Source: an uncultured Clostridia bacterium (lineage in GTDB: Bacteria; Bacillota; Clostridia; Oscillospirales; CAG-272). From it: DNA of 11,629 bases. The notes below the pieces were generated by a model, which saw nothing but the letters and a program-made list of their open reading frames with translations, was not told where the DNA came from and searched no databases. Where the stretch lies: positions 1 to 11,629 of the forward strand of contig CANTEM010000023.1 in the NCBI GenBank assembly GCA_947652805.1, given 5' to 3'. Made by a program: the position numbers and the translations under genes. Shown here piece after piece: positions 1 through 5,859 of the stretch (its first letter is position 1; every line of letters starts with the position of its first letter).

Positions 1-793
1 CATGGAGCATATACCGATACAGGCGGCGATTGCTTACTTTGATCTGATTCAGGTCATGGCACTGGATCATCAGCTTGGCAACCTTGATCTGCTGATCAAT
101 CCGCTTGATCATATTTTTTTCGCTGACGGATTGCTCATCGCTGCCTACATAATACAAATACAAATCCAGATCCATATAGTAGATCCGTTTCACATAGGGG
201 AAAGGCTCGTACATATACAGGTTGTCTACATAAAATGTATGCTTCGGCAGTTCGATGTTATGCTCCCGCAGCAGGGCTGTACGGTATACAACGGAGTGCA
301 TCATAAGATACTGGGACGGACCGAAGGGGCGGGTATCCTCCCATGCGCACAGTCTTTCCTGTGGGAAAATATGCTTATAGCTCATGGTGCGCCGGTCGCC
401 GGTATCGATCCGCACATATACGTAATTGCACACGTACATGTCCGCATCCTCTCCGTTTTGCACCGTTTCCCGCAGGCGGGTGAGAAATTTTGCAAGGGCG
501 TCGGGATCCAGCCGGTCATCGGAATCCACTACTTTATAGTACATCCCCCGGGCACCTCTCATACCCTGGTTGACGCCTTCTCCGTGGCCGCCGTTTTCCT
601 GATGGATCGCCCGGACGATATCCGGATATTTACGGGCATATTCGTCGGCAACCTCGCCGGTGTTATCAGAGGAACCGTCGTTTACAATAATGATTTCAAT
701 ATCGTCGCCGGCGCCAAGCAGGGAATCAATGCAATGGTGCATAAACGCGCCGGAATTATAGCATGGAATCGCAAAAGTGATCAGTTTATCCAT
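1..793 (-). CDS. Family 2 glycosyltransferase, 3' end cut by window edge
   Basis: This gene reads leftwards off the window; 264 codons are visible and the C-terminus is missing. The protein starts MDKLITFAIPCYNSG, the usual first beta strand of a GT-A fold. NDGSSD (residues 38-43) follows, then DSDD (90-93), which fits the metal/nucleotide-sugar-binding DxD motif of GT2 enzymes. Such enzymes move a sugar from a nucleotide-sugar to an acceptor such as a cell-wall glycan, exopolysaccharide or glycolipid; the acceptor cannot be told here. No membrane segment is seen in the visible part, so it is probably cytoplasmic or peripheral. The ATG at 793 is supported by an AGAAAGGA-type ribosome binding site just upstream and by a good promoter at 854-882. 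An open frame also exists on the plus strand over the same DNA, but it resembles no protein and is a shadow of this gene. Confidence 0.9.
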   Translation of the reverse strand, partial: MDKLITFAIPCYNSGAFMHHCIDSLLGAGDDIEIIIVNDGSSDNTGEVADEYARKYPDIVRAIHQENGGHGEGVNQGMRGARGMYYKVVDSDDRLDPDALAKFLTRLRETVQNGEDADMYVCNYVYVRIDTGDRRTMSYKHIFPQERLCAWEDTRPFGPSQYLMMHSVVYRTALLREHNIELPKHTFYVDNLYMYEPFPYVKRIYYMDLDLYLYYVGSDEQSVSEKNMIKRIDQQIKVAKLMIQCHDLNQIKVSNRRLYRYMLH

Positions 794-853
794 GGGAATT
801 TCCTTTCTTCAGGCTTACCGGAAATCCTTCCGGCAGCGCAGGACATTACTTTT

Positions 854-882
854 ATTATATATGTAAAGAATTTATATTGCAA
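854..882 (-). promoter_or_regulatory. Sigma-A promoter of the glycosyltransferase gene
   Basis: On the minus strand a TTGCAA -35 box (877-882) is separated by exactly 17 bases from a perfect TATAAT -10 box (854-859). Transcription would start near 847, leaving a leader of about 55 bases before the ATG at 793. Confidence 0.7.
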
Positions 883-903
883 GAACTTTTTTTCTGATTA
901 TTC

Positions 904-932
904 TTGCGTTGTTTACATATTTCCTGTAAAAT
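904..932 (+). promoter_or_regulatory. Probable promoter of the flavin reductase-like gene
   Basis: TTGCGT (904-909) lies 17 bases before TAAAAT (927-932), about 45 bases upstream of the ATG at 977. The -35 box is imperfect. A TTTACA at 912-917 is too close to the -10 box to be the partner. Confidence 0.5.
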
Positions 933-976
933 AAGGAAGTAAGTGTGAATAAACAGGGAAAGAGGAGCTTTTGCAC

Positions 977-1582
977 ATGTCAAAAACCACATGGAAGGGC
1001 GGGACGCTGCTGGGACCGCTGCCGCCGACGCTGGTGACCTGCGGTACAATGGAAGAAGCAAACATCATAACGATTGCGTGGACGGGCATATGCAATACGA
1101 TTCCGCCGAAAACATACATATCTGTACGCCCCGGGCGGCATTCCTATGAGATGATCAAAAACAGCGGGGAATTTGTGATTCATCTGACGCCTGCATCATT
1201 GATTCGTGCTGCGGACTGGTGCGGGATTCATACCGGGCGTAAGGTGGACAAGTTTGCCCGGTGGGGATTGGATAAGGAGCAGGCGTCGGAAGTTTCGGCA
1301 CCATTGATTGCCCAGTGCCCCTTGGCGCTGGAATGCAAAGTGGATCAGATTATTCCCCTGGGTAGTCACGACATGTTTCTGGCAGACATTGTTGCTGTGG
1401 ATGTGGAGGAGTCTCTCATTGACGCATCCGGTAAGCTGCACTTAGAGCAGGCAGAGCTTGCGGCGTTTGCACACGGTTCGTATTATACGTTGGGGAAACG
1501 AGTGGAATCCTTTGGATTTTCCGTGCGGAAGAGGCATAAGAAAAGTCAGGGCAAGGGAAACAGAAAAGGACGGAAAAATTGA
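977..1582 (+). CDS. Flavin reductase-like, FMN-binding split-barrel protein
   Basis: A 201-residue protein of the flavin reductase-like family (COG1853, DIM6/NTAB type), which binds FMN in a split barrel and usually supplies reduced flavin or transfers electrons from NAD(P)H. Family-like features are the N-terminal GPLPPTLVTCG segment (13-23), ITIAWTGICNTIPP (31-44), the ISVRPGRHSYEMI stretch (48-60) and GEFVIHLT (64-71). The C-terminus is a very basic tail (residues 184-201, rich in Lys and Arg) beyond the expected barrel, which may bind nucleic acid or acidic surfaces, or may simply be disordered. I chose the ATG at 977 because the AGAGGAG at 961-967 is 9 bases upstream; a TTG at 971 in the same frame would be only 3 bases from it. 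The substrate and partner cannot be told from context. No terminator follows, so read-through into the membrane protein is possible. Confidence 0.85.
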   Translation: MSKTTWKGGTLLGPLPPTLVTCGTMEEANIITIAWTGICNTIPPKTYISVRPGRHSYEMIKNSGEFVIHLTPASLIRAADWCGIHTGRKVDKFARWGLDKEQASEVSAPLIAQCPLALECKVDQIIPLGSHDMFLADIVAVDVEESLIDASGKLHLEQAELAAFAHGSYYTLGKRVESFGFSVRKRHKKSQGKGNRKGRKN

Positions 1583-1607
1583 CAAATTTTTCCGCACCAA
1601 ATATAAT
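1579..1607 (+). promoter_or_regulatory. Perfect consensus sigma-A promoter overlapping a stop codon
   Basis: TTGACA (1579-1584), a 17-base spacer and TATAAT (1602-1607) make a textbook vegetative promoter. The -35 box contains the TGA stop of the flavin reductase-like gene (1580-1582). Transcription would begin near 1614. Confidence 0.85.
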
Positions 1608-1641
1608 ATACTGATAAAGCAAAGTGTATAAAAAATGATTG

Positions 1642-1658
1642 CCGCTGCTATGCAGCGG
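1642..1658 (+). promoter_or_regulatory. Leader hairpin directly before the ribosome binding site
   Basis: CCGCTG (1642-1647) and CAGCGG (1653-1658) can pair around the 5-base loop CTATG. The right arm abuts the GAAGGGAGA ribosome binding site of the gene starting at 1674. It may affect access to the site or stabilise the leader RNA. The stem is only 6 bp, so a regulatory role is a guess. Confidence 0.35.
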
Positions 1659-1673
1659 AAGGGAGATGGCTAT

Positions 1674-2435
1674 ATGGCATGTCCAGAATGCGGACAGGCA
1701 AATGCAGAAAATCAGGAGTCAGCGGAAGCGTGTCGACAGCATGTACGGGATACATTTGGCTCCGGGTTGTTTCGGTGCATATGTATACTGATGACGGTTA
1801 CTGCATTTTTGTATTTGTGCAGCGGCAGGTTCGGGTTGTTTTGGATTTTATTTTCCGTTGCCGGCTGGATTACCTGCGGCGGGCGGGTATCGCCTAAGCG
1901 AATGGCAATAGGAATACAGTTTTATAATGTGACACTCAAAATTCTGCGGATTGTGATGTTGGTATTATCCGGTGTGTTTGCTGTGCTTTCCGTTACTATT
2001 TGCATTGTAGGGATTTTTTCCGGGGACACATGGCTGTCCTATTTGGCGGGCGTCTGTACAGAATACGGCGGAGGTATGGTTCCCGTGGCGGCACTTGGGC
2101 GAATATTGGATGTTGTACTGCCCCTTGGAGGAATGTTAGCGGTTGGCGTTGCGGCATTTGTGCTGGTTGTTATCGCGGCTGCTGTATTTCTATTGGCAAA
2201 GCTGGTGCAGCCTGTACGGGAATATATGGAAGGAATGCTGTGTGCAGCGGTAGACGGGAAGGCGCTGCCGCGGCAGGCATTTCGCGCCGATGTGAGTTTG
2301 TATATTATGTGCGCAGTACAGGGCAGTTACGCCCTGACATATATAAATCAAAGTATCATCGGGCTGTTTGCGTCTTTGTGTGCCGCCGTGGTGCTGTTTC
2401 TGTTTGCCTGGCTTGTGCGGAATAGGGAATCGTAG
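1674..2435 (+). CDS. Multi-pass membrane protein with N-terminal CPECGQ knuckle
   Basis: A 253-residue protein of unknown function. It starts MACPECGQAN, with C3 and C6 forming one half of a zinc ribbon; no second CxxC pair is present to complete it, so the knuckle is either vestigial or dimer-dependent. The rest is mostly hydrophobic, with likely membrane segments near residues 32-50, 52-69, 89-116, 150-176 and 226-248, plus a possible one near 208-225. A hydrophilic loop at about 180-207 is probably cytoplasmic. Clostridial genomes have many such 'zinc-ribbon plus membrane' proteins without known function. I chose the ATG at 1674 because GAAGGGAGA ends 8 bases before it; the earlier in-frame ATG at 1635 has no ribosome binding site and would translate through the leader hairpin. 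It has its own consensus promoter and is followed by a palindromic repeat that may also end transcription. Confidence 0.75.
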   Translation: MACPECGQANAENQESAEACRQHVRDTFGSGLFRCICILMTVTAFLYLCSGRFGLFWILFSVAGWITCGGRVSPKRMAIGIQFYNVTLKILRIVMLVLSGVFAVLSVTICIVGIFSGDTWLSYLAGVCTEYGGGMVPVAALGRILDVVLPLGGMLAVGVAAFVLVVIAAAVFLLAKLVQPVREYMEGMLCAAVDGKALPRQAFRADVSLYIMCAVQGSYALTYINQSIIGLFASLCAAVVLFLFAWLVRNRES

Positions 2436-2460
2436 GAATAAAAGAGAAATGCCATACTAA

Positions 2461-2721
2461 AAAGGCTCCCCCGGCTGGAGTGCCTTACCAAACAAAAAAG
2501 CCTCCCTTGTGGATCCGCTATGCGGCTCTAAGGAAGCACCCCAAAAAAGGCCCCCTTTGTAAAGGGGGCTGGCTCCGCATAGCGGAGACTGGGGGATTGT
2601 TGAGCAATGCTGTCGATTTGTAAATTATCTAAAATGATTTGTATAGACAATCCCTCCGTCACAGCAAGCTGTGACACCTCCCTTTACACAAGGGAGGCTT
2701 TTTCGTTTGGAGGGAGCCTTT
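2461..2721. repeat. Nested palindromic repeat, copy A (MITE-like)
   Basis: This fills nearly all of the 303-base gap between two convergent genes. It is built as shells. An outer 10-bp perfect inverted repeat (2461-2470 with 2712-2721) encloses a 17-bp perfect one (2495-2511 with 2687-2703). Inside is a core of about 160 bases made of four hairpins: 2550-2569, 2573-2587, 2658-2675 and 2677-2697. GGGATTGT (2593-2600) and ACAATCCC (2647-2654) face each other around an AT-rich centre. No open reading frame fits it. It belongs to the same family as the repeat at 7459-7702. It could be a small non-autonomous mobile element, and its hairpins could also act as a bidirectional terminator for the flanking genes. 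Confidence 0.8.
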
Positions 2722-2738
2722 GATTCGATGGCTTAGGA

Positions 2739-3836
2739 TCATTCCGGTATAACGTACAGCGTCAGGTCCCATGCAGGAATGCATGGCGGGCGGCGCAAAT
2801 AGAATTTTGCATCCGGGTACAGGCTTTGCAGCATCAGAGGAAGGGCGAACAGATCCTTTGTGCGGTGATATAGGGAAACGGCAAGTGCTGGATGTTGGGT
2901 ACACAGTGTGTTCGATGCGCCTGCAAGCGCATCTGCTTCTGCGCCTTCCACATCCAGTTTGATCAGATCCACTGTATGTTTCCCGGCTGTCAGCGTGTCA
3001 ATGGTGCGGCAGGGGATTGTTTGTGTTTTTATTCTGCGTTTGGCGCGTCCTCCCATATTCTCCCCAGCACCGCTGGCGCGGCTTCCGGCAGATACAAACG
3101 CTGTTTCTCCGTCACGGCTGCCAATTGCTGCATGGATCGGGAGGACGGAGCATGCAGCTTCTGTTTCGGCGTACCGGCACAGCTTTTGATAGGTTTTCGG
3201 ATCCGGCTCCGCAGCCAGAATTTCCTCCGGATGAAGGGCTTCGGCAAACAGCCTTGCACTGTCTCCTGTATATGCGCCGCAGTCCAGCACGGTACGTATT
3301 TTTTTATGTCCGAGCAGCTTTTGCAGGGTGTTGGATACATTTTTTGTATTTGCCAAAAATCTTGGATTCCCTGTAAGACGGAAAGCGATCATATCTTCAA
3401 ACAAATCCTTGGATGATATATCCTCAAGCAGGGAATACACCTTTTCAAGCTCCGGCAGGTGCTTCTTATAATAGGCATAGTCGAACAATTCGCCGCCGAA
3501 CAGAGGCACTTCCGGGATAAGAAGCGTGTGGCGCTGACCGATTTTTTGCAGGTTTTCCCAAACCGCCGGCAAGGTAGTGCCAAACGCCAAAAGTGCGATA
3601 AAATCGTCTCCGTATGCGGACTGAATGGCGGCGAGAGACTGCACGGGCATTTTCCGGAAGGATCTGCTGCGGACAAATCCGTCGCTGGCGAAAACGCCTT
3701 CAATCGTAATGCGTTTATTGATACAAATGTCTAAAATTTTGTCTGCGCCGTTGCCAGTGCCGTATAAAAATATGGGGCGCTTTACTGCTGCCAGCTGCTG
3801 CCACAGGCAGTTTTCTTCTGTGTAGGTTTTGTTCAT
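2739..3836 (-). CDS. FkbM-family methyltransferase
   Basis: A 365-residue SAM-dependent methyltransferase. The C-terminal half carries the class I motifs: VLDCGAYTGD (183-192) for SAM binding, AAEPDP (208-213) at the end of the second strand, and IKLDVEGAE (292-300), the hallmark of the FkbM family (Methyltransf_21). The N-terminal half has IFLYGTGNGADKI (22-34), a small Rossmann-like glycine-rich segment often found before FkbM domains in Firmicutes. FkbM-type enzymes O-methylate sugars, polyketides or other secondary products; the substrate here is unknown. A glycan role would suit the glycosyltransferase 2 kb away, but they are not in one operon. An AGGA at 3844-3847 lies 7 bases before the ATG at 3836. 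I see no strong promoter on this strand in the 100 bases it shares with the divergent HIT gene. Downstream is repeat copy A. Confidence 0.9.
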   Translation of the reverse strand: MNKTYTEENCLWQQLAAVKRPIFLYGTGNGADKILDICINKRITIEGVFASDGFVRSRSFRKMPVQSLAAIQSAYGDDFIALLAFGTTLPAVWENLQKIGQRHTLLIPEVPLFGGELFDYAYYKKHLPELEKVYSLLEDISSKDLFEDMIAFRLTGNPRFLANTKNVSNTLQKLLGHKKIRTVLDCGAYTGDSARLFAEALHPEEILAAEPDPKTYQKLCRYAETEAACSVLPIHAAIGSRDGETAFVSAGSRASGAGENMGGRAKRRIKTQTIPCRTIDTLTAGKHTVDLIKLDVEGAEADALAGASNTLCTQHPALAVSLYHRTKDLFALPLMLQSLYPDAKFYLRRPPCIPAWDLTLYVIPE

Positions 3837-3886
3837 ATATAAATCCTGCCGGGTTATATTTATTTGCGGCTGTATGGGTTCGTTTC

Positions 3887-3915
3887 TTGCATTTTCCGTT
3901 GCCGCGTGCTATACT
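3887..3915 (+). promoter_or_regulatory. Sigma-A promoter of the HIT gene
   Basis: TTGCAT (3887-3892), a 17-base spacer and TATACT (3910-3915), ending 23 bases before the ATG at 3939. The short leader holds the GGGAGG ribosome binding site. Confidence 0.7.
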
Positions 3916-3938
3916 AAGTAAAAAAGGGAGGTACTTCT

Positions 3939-4280
3939 ATGGATTGCTTATTTTGTAAAATTGTAAACGGTGAAATTCCGTCGAATAAGGTGTATGAGGA
4001 TGAAATGATTTATGCGTTTCACGATATCAACCCCATGGCGCCTGTACACATTCTAATTATACCGAAGCCTCATATTGCATCCTCTATGGATGATATTACA
4101 ACGGAAAACAGCAAATATGTGGCGAGAATTTTTGAAAAAATTCCGGAGATTGCAAAAGAGGCAGGACTGACCGGTGGATACCGGGTCATTACTAACTGTG
4201 GACCGGACGCGGACCAGACAGTGCTCCATCTGCATTTTCATTTGCTCGGCGGGAAAAAACTGTCGGCAAATTTAGGCTAA
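3939..4280 (+). CDS. HIT-family (histidine triad) nucleotide-binding hydrolase
   Basis: A 113-residue cytoplasmic protein of the Hint/PKCI branch of the HIT superfamily, which hydrolyses nucleoside phosphoramidates and similar adenosine or guanosine 5'-monophosphate derivatives. The triad motif is complete: QTVLHLHFHLLGG (93-105) with H97, H99 and H101, of which the middle one is the usual nucleophile. The N-terminal DCLFCKI has C3 and C6, which with H45 and H97 may hold a zinc ion as in many bacterial Hint proteins. NPMAPVHILIIPKPHI (31-46) is also typical. The length matches the family. The start is fixed by GGGAGG at 3926-3931, 7 bases upstream. It stands alone, with its own promoter and a terminator just after the stop, so it is probably expressed constitutively as a housekeeping gene. 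Confidence 0.95.
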   Translation: MDCLFCKIVNGEIPSNKVYEDEMIYAFHDINPMAPVHILIIPKPHIASSMDDITTENSKYVARIFEKIPEIAKEAGLTGGYRVITNCGPDADQTVLHLHFHLLGGKKLSANLG

Positions 4281-4300
4281 TATGGTGGATAGGAAAAGAT

Positions 4301-4334
4301 CACCCCATGAAACTGGTTTCATGGGGTGTTTTTT
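4301..4334. terminator. Bidirectional terminator shared by HIT and aspartokinase genes
   Basis: A 12-bp perfect stem (4301-4312 with 4317-4328) with a CTGG loop is followed on the plus strand by six T residues (4329-4334). On the minus strand the stem is followed by ATCTTTTCC, a weaker U tract. The aspartokinase stop codon (TAA at 4335-4333) lies inside the plus-strand T tract. Confidence 0.9.
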
Positions 4335-5661
4335 ACTGGGGAACAAATTCAGCGTAGATTGCATGGAGGGCTTTTTCAAAGTCTGTTTCATTCACACCGA
4401 TGATGATGCTGATTTCACTGGAACCCTGGTCGATCATACGGATATTGATGTCCGCGTCGGCGATTGCCCGGAACACCCGCGCCGCCGTTCCTTTTGCACG
4501 TACCATACCGCGTCCGACAACGGCGATCAATGCGATTCCGTCCTCGAAGGAAATGGTTTCCGGTTCGCAGACTTCACAGATGCCGTTGAGAATATTTTTA
4601 CGGGTGTGCTCACTCATATCCGAGGACAGGATTACGCCCATGGTGTCGATTCCGGAAGGAAGATGCTCGAAGGTTGCGCCTTCTTTTTCAATGATCTCCA
4701 GCACCCGTCTGCCGAATCCGATTTCGGCGTTCATCTGGTCTTTTTCAATTTGCAGAACGGAAAAGCCTTTTTTGCCGGCAATACCGGTAATTACCTTTTC
4801 CCGATCATATTCTGTGGCGCTGGGAACGATCATGGTTCCGGGATCTTCCGGCTTGTTGGTGTTGCGGATGTTGATAGGAATGCCGGCGAAGCGTACGGGG
4901 AAGATGGAATCTTCATGAAGCACGCCTGCTCCCATATAGGAAAGCTCCCGGAGCTCCTGATATGTAATCACTTCAATGGCGCAGGGATCTTTCACAATCC
5001 GCGGGTCAGCCATGAGAAATCCGGACACGTCGGTCCAGTTTTCGTAAAGGGTCGCACCTGCCGCTCTTGCTACGATAGAGCCGGTGATATCACTGCCGCC
5101 TCTGGCAAAGGTTTTTATGGTTCCGTTAGGCATGGAACCGTAAAATCCGGGGATCACTGCCCGTTCATGACGGGTGAGACGGTCCGACAGGATGATATTG
5201 GTCTTTTCTGCGTCAAAGGTGCCGTCGTCGTAAAATTTGATTACCTTGGCTGCATCCAGGAAATCATATCCCAGAAGCTTTGCTAAAATTTTTCCGTTGA
5301 GATATTCTCCCCGGGAAGCGGCATAGTCGCTTCCGGCATGATAATGGAATGCGTTTTTTATGGTTTCAAATTCATTGGACAGATCCAGATCCAGTCCCAG
5401 ATCCCGGATAATATCCTGATACCGCCGCTCAATTTTTGCAAAAGCGTCTGAAAAATCTTCCCCTTCCGACGCCAGATTGTAGCAGTGGTACAGCATGTCG
5501 GTAACCTTGATATCGCCGTCATACCGTTTGCCGGGAGCGGAAGGCACTGCATATCTGCGGGAGGGGTCTGCGGTGATGATGCTCTGCACCTGTCTGAAAT
5601 GTTCTGCGTCCGCGAGGGAAGAACCGCCGAATTTTACAATTTTCACAGGACCTGCGTTCAT
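4333..5661 (-). CDS. Aspartate kinase (aspartokinase) with C-terminal ACT domains
   Basis: A 442-residue enzyme that phosphorylates L-aspartate, the first step to lysine, diaminopimelate, methionine and threonine. The N-terminal amino-acid kinase domain has KFGGSS (10-15), SAPGKR (41-46), FARGGSDITGS (185-195) and TDVSGFLMADPRIV (210-223). Two ACT domains follow at about 300-370 and 377-442 and would give feedback control by end-product amino acids. It is a monofunctional kinase, closest in length and layout to the YclM/ThrD type of Bacillus; which amino acid inhibits it cannot be read from sequence. An upstream ATG at 5676 would add five residues, but it has no ribosome binding site and would leave a leader of only about 15 bases. 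The GGAG it contains lies 9 bases before the ATG at 5661, so I prefer 5661. The gene has its own promoter, with no linked lysine or threonine genes. Confidence 0.93.
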   Translation of the reverse strand: MNAGPVKIVKFGGSSLADAEHFRQVQSIITADPSRRYAVPSAPGKRYDGDIKVTDMLYHCYNLASEGEDFSDAFAKIERRYQDIIRDLGLDLDLSNEFETIKNAFHYHAGSDYAASRGEYLNGKILAKLLGYDFLDAAKVIKFYDDGTFDAEKTNIILSDRLTRHERAVIPGFYGSMPNGTIKTFARGGSDITGSIVARAAGATLYENWTDVSGFLMADPRIVKDPCAIEVITYQELRELSYMGAGVLHEDSIFPVRFAGIPINIRNTNKPEDPGTMIVPSATEYDREKVITGIAGKKGFSVLQIEKDQMNAEIGFGRRVLEIIEKEGATFEHLPSGIDTMGVILSSDMSEHTRKNILNGICEVCEPETISFEDGIALIAVVGRGMVRAKGTAARVFRAIADADINIRMIDQGSSEISIIIGVNETDFEKALHAIYAEFVPQ

Positions 5662-5697
5662 AGCATATAACTCCATTTTCTTTAATGTAACAATACT

Positions 5698-5726
5698 ATT
5701 ATATGAATTATTTTGTATAAAGTCAA
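5698..5726 (-). promoter_or_regulatory. Sigma-A promoter of the aspartokinase gene
   Basis: On the minus strand TTGACT (5721-5726) is 17 bases from a perfect TATAAT (5698-5703). Transcription would start near 5691, giving a leader of about 30 bases to the preferred start at 5661. That is too short for a lysine riboswitch, and none is visible. Confidence 0.8.
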
Positions 5727-5757
5727 TATGCAGTTTCTACGGAAAGAGACATGGTTC

Positions 5758-5790
5758 TACAGTTTTTACTGTAACTTTGTGGGAAGTTAC
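5758..5790. promoter_or_regulatory. Overlapping dyads in divergent intergenic region, possible operator
   Basis: TACAGT-TTTT-ACTGTA (5758-5773) is a 6-bp dyad. It overlaps a second one, GTAACTT (5771-5777) with AAGTTAC (5784-5790). They lie between the aspartokinase promoter and the SipL-like gene. The spaced TACA/TGTA-like half sites resemble sites bound by small winged-helix repressors, but no regulator gene is nearby. An RNA hairpin is equally possible. Confidence 0.3.
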
Positions 5791-5798
5791 GAATCCAG

Positions 5799-5827
5799 TC
5801 ATGGAACCGGCAAACGCTGCATATATA
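5799..5827 (+). promoter_or_regulatory. Weak sigma-E-like sporulation promoter candidate
   Basis: TCATGGA (5799-5805), a 14-base gap and CATATATA (5820-5827) partly match the mother-cell sigma-E consensus. The geometry gives a leader of about 25 bases holding the CGGAGG ribosome binding site. The -35 match is poor. No convincing sigma-A promoter is seen for this gene, which fits sporulation control. Confidence 0.25.
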
Positions 5828-5859
5828 TCCTTTGAAGAATTTGATCGGAGGTATTGTAT

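Noticed and set aside
2..934. A 310-codon open frame on the plus strand at the left edge
   Set aside because: It is the antisense shadow of the family 2 glycosyltransferase, whose reading has clear GT-A motifs, a ribosome binding site and a promoter; the plus-strand product shows no recognisable domain.
2461..2721. A CRISPR array or attachment site
   Set aside because: The repeats are inverted and nested rather than direct and evenly spaced, and there are no cas or integrase genes.
4282..5286. A 334-codon open frame on the plus strand over the aspartokinase
   Set aside because: It runs through the terminator hairpin and lies antisense to a gene with unmistakable kinase and ACT motifs.
5662..5697. 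A lysine riboswitch before the aspartokinase
   Set aside because: The predicted leader is only about 30 bases, far too short for that aptamer.
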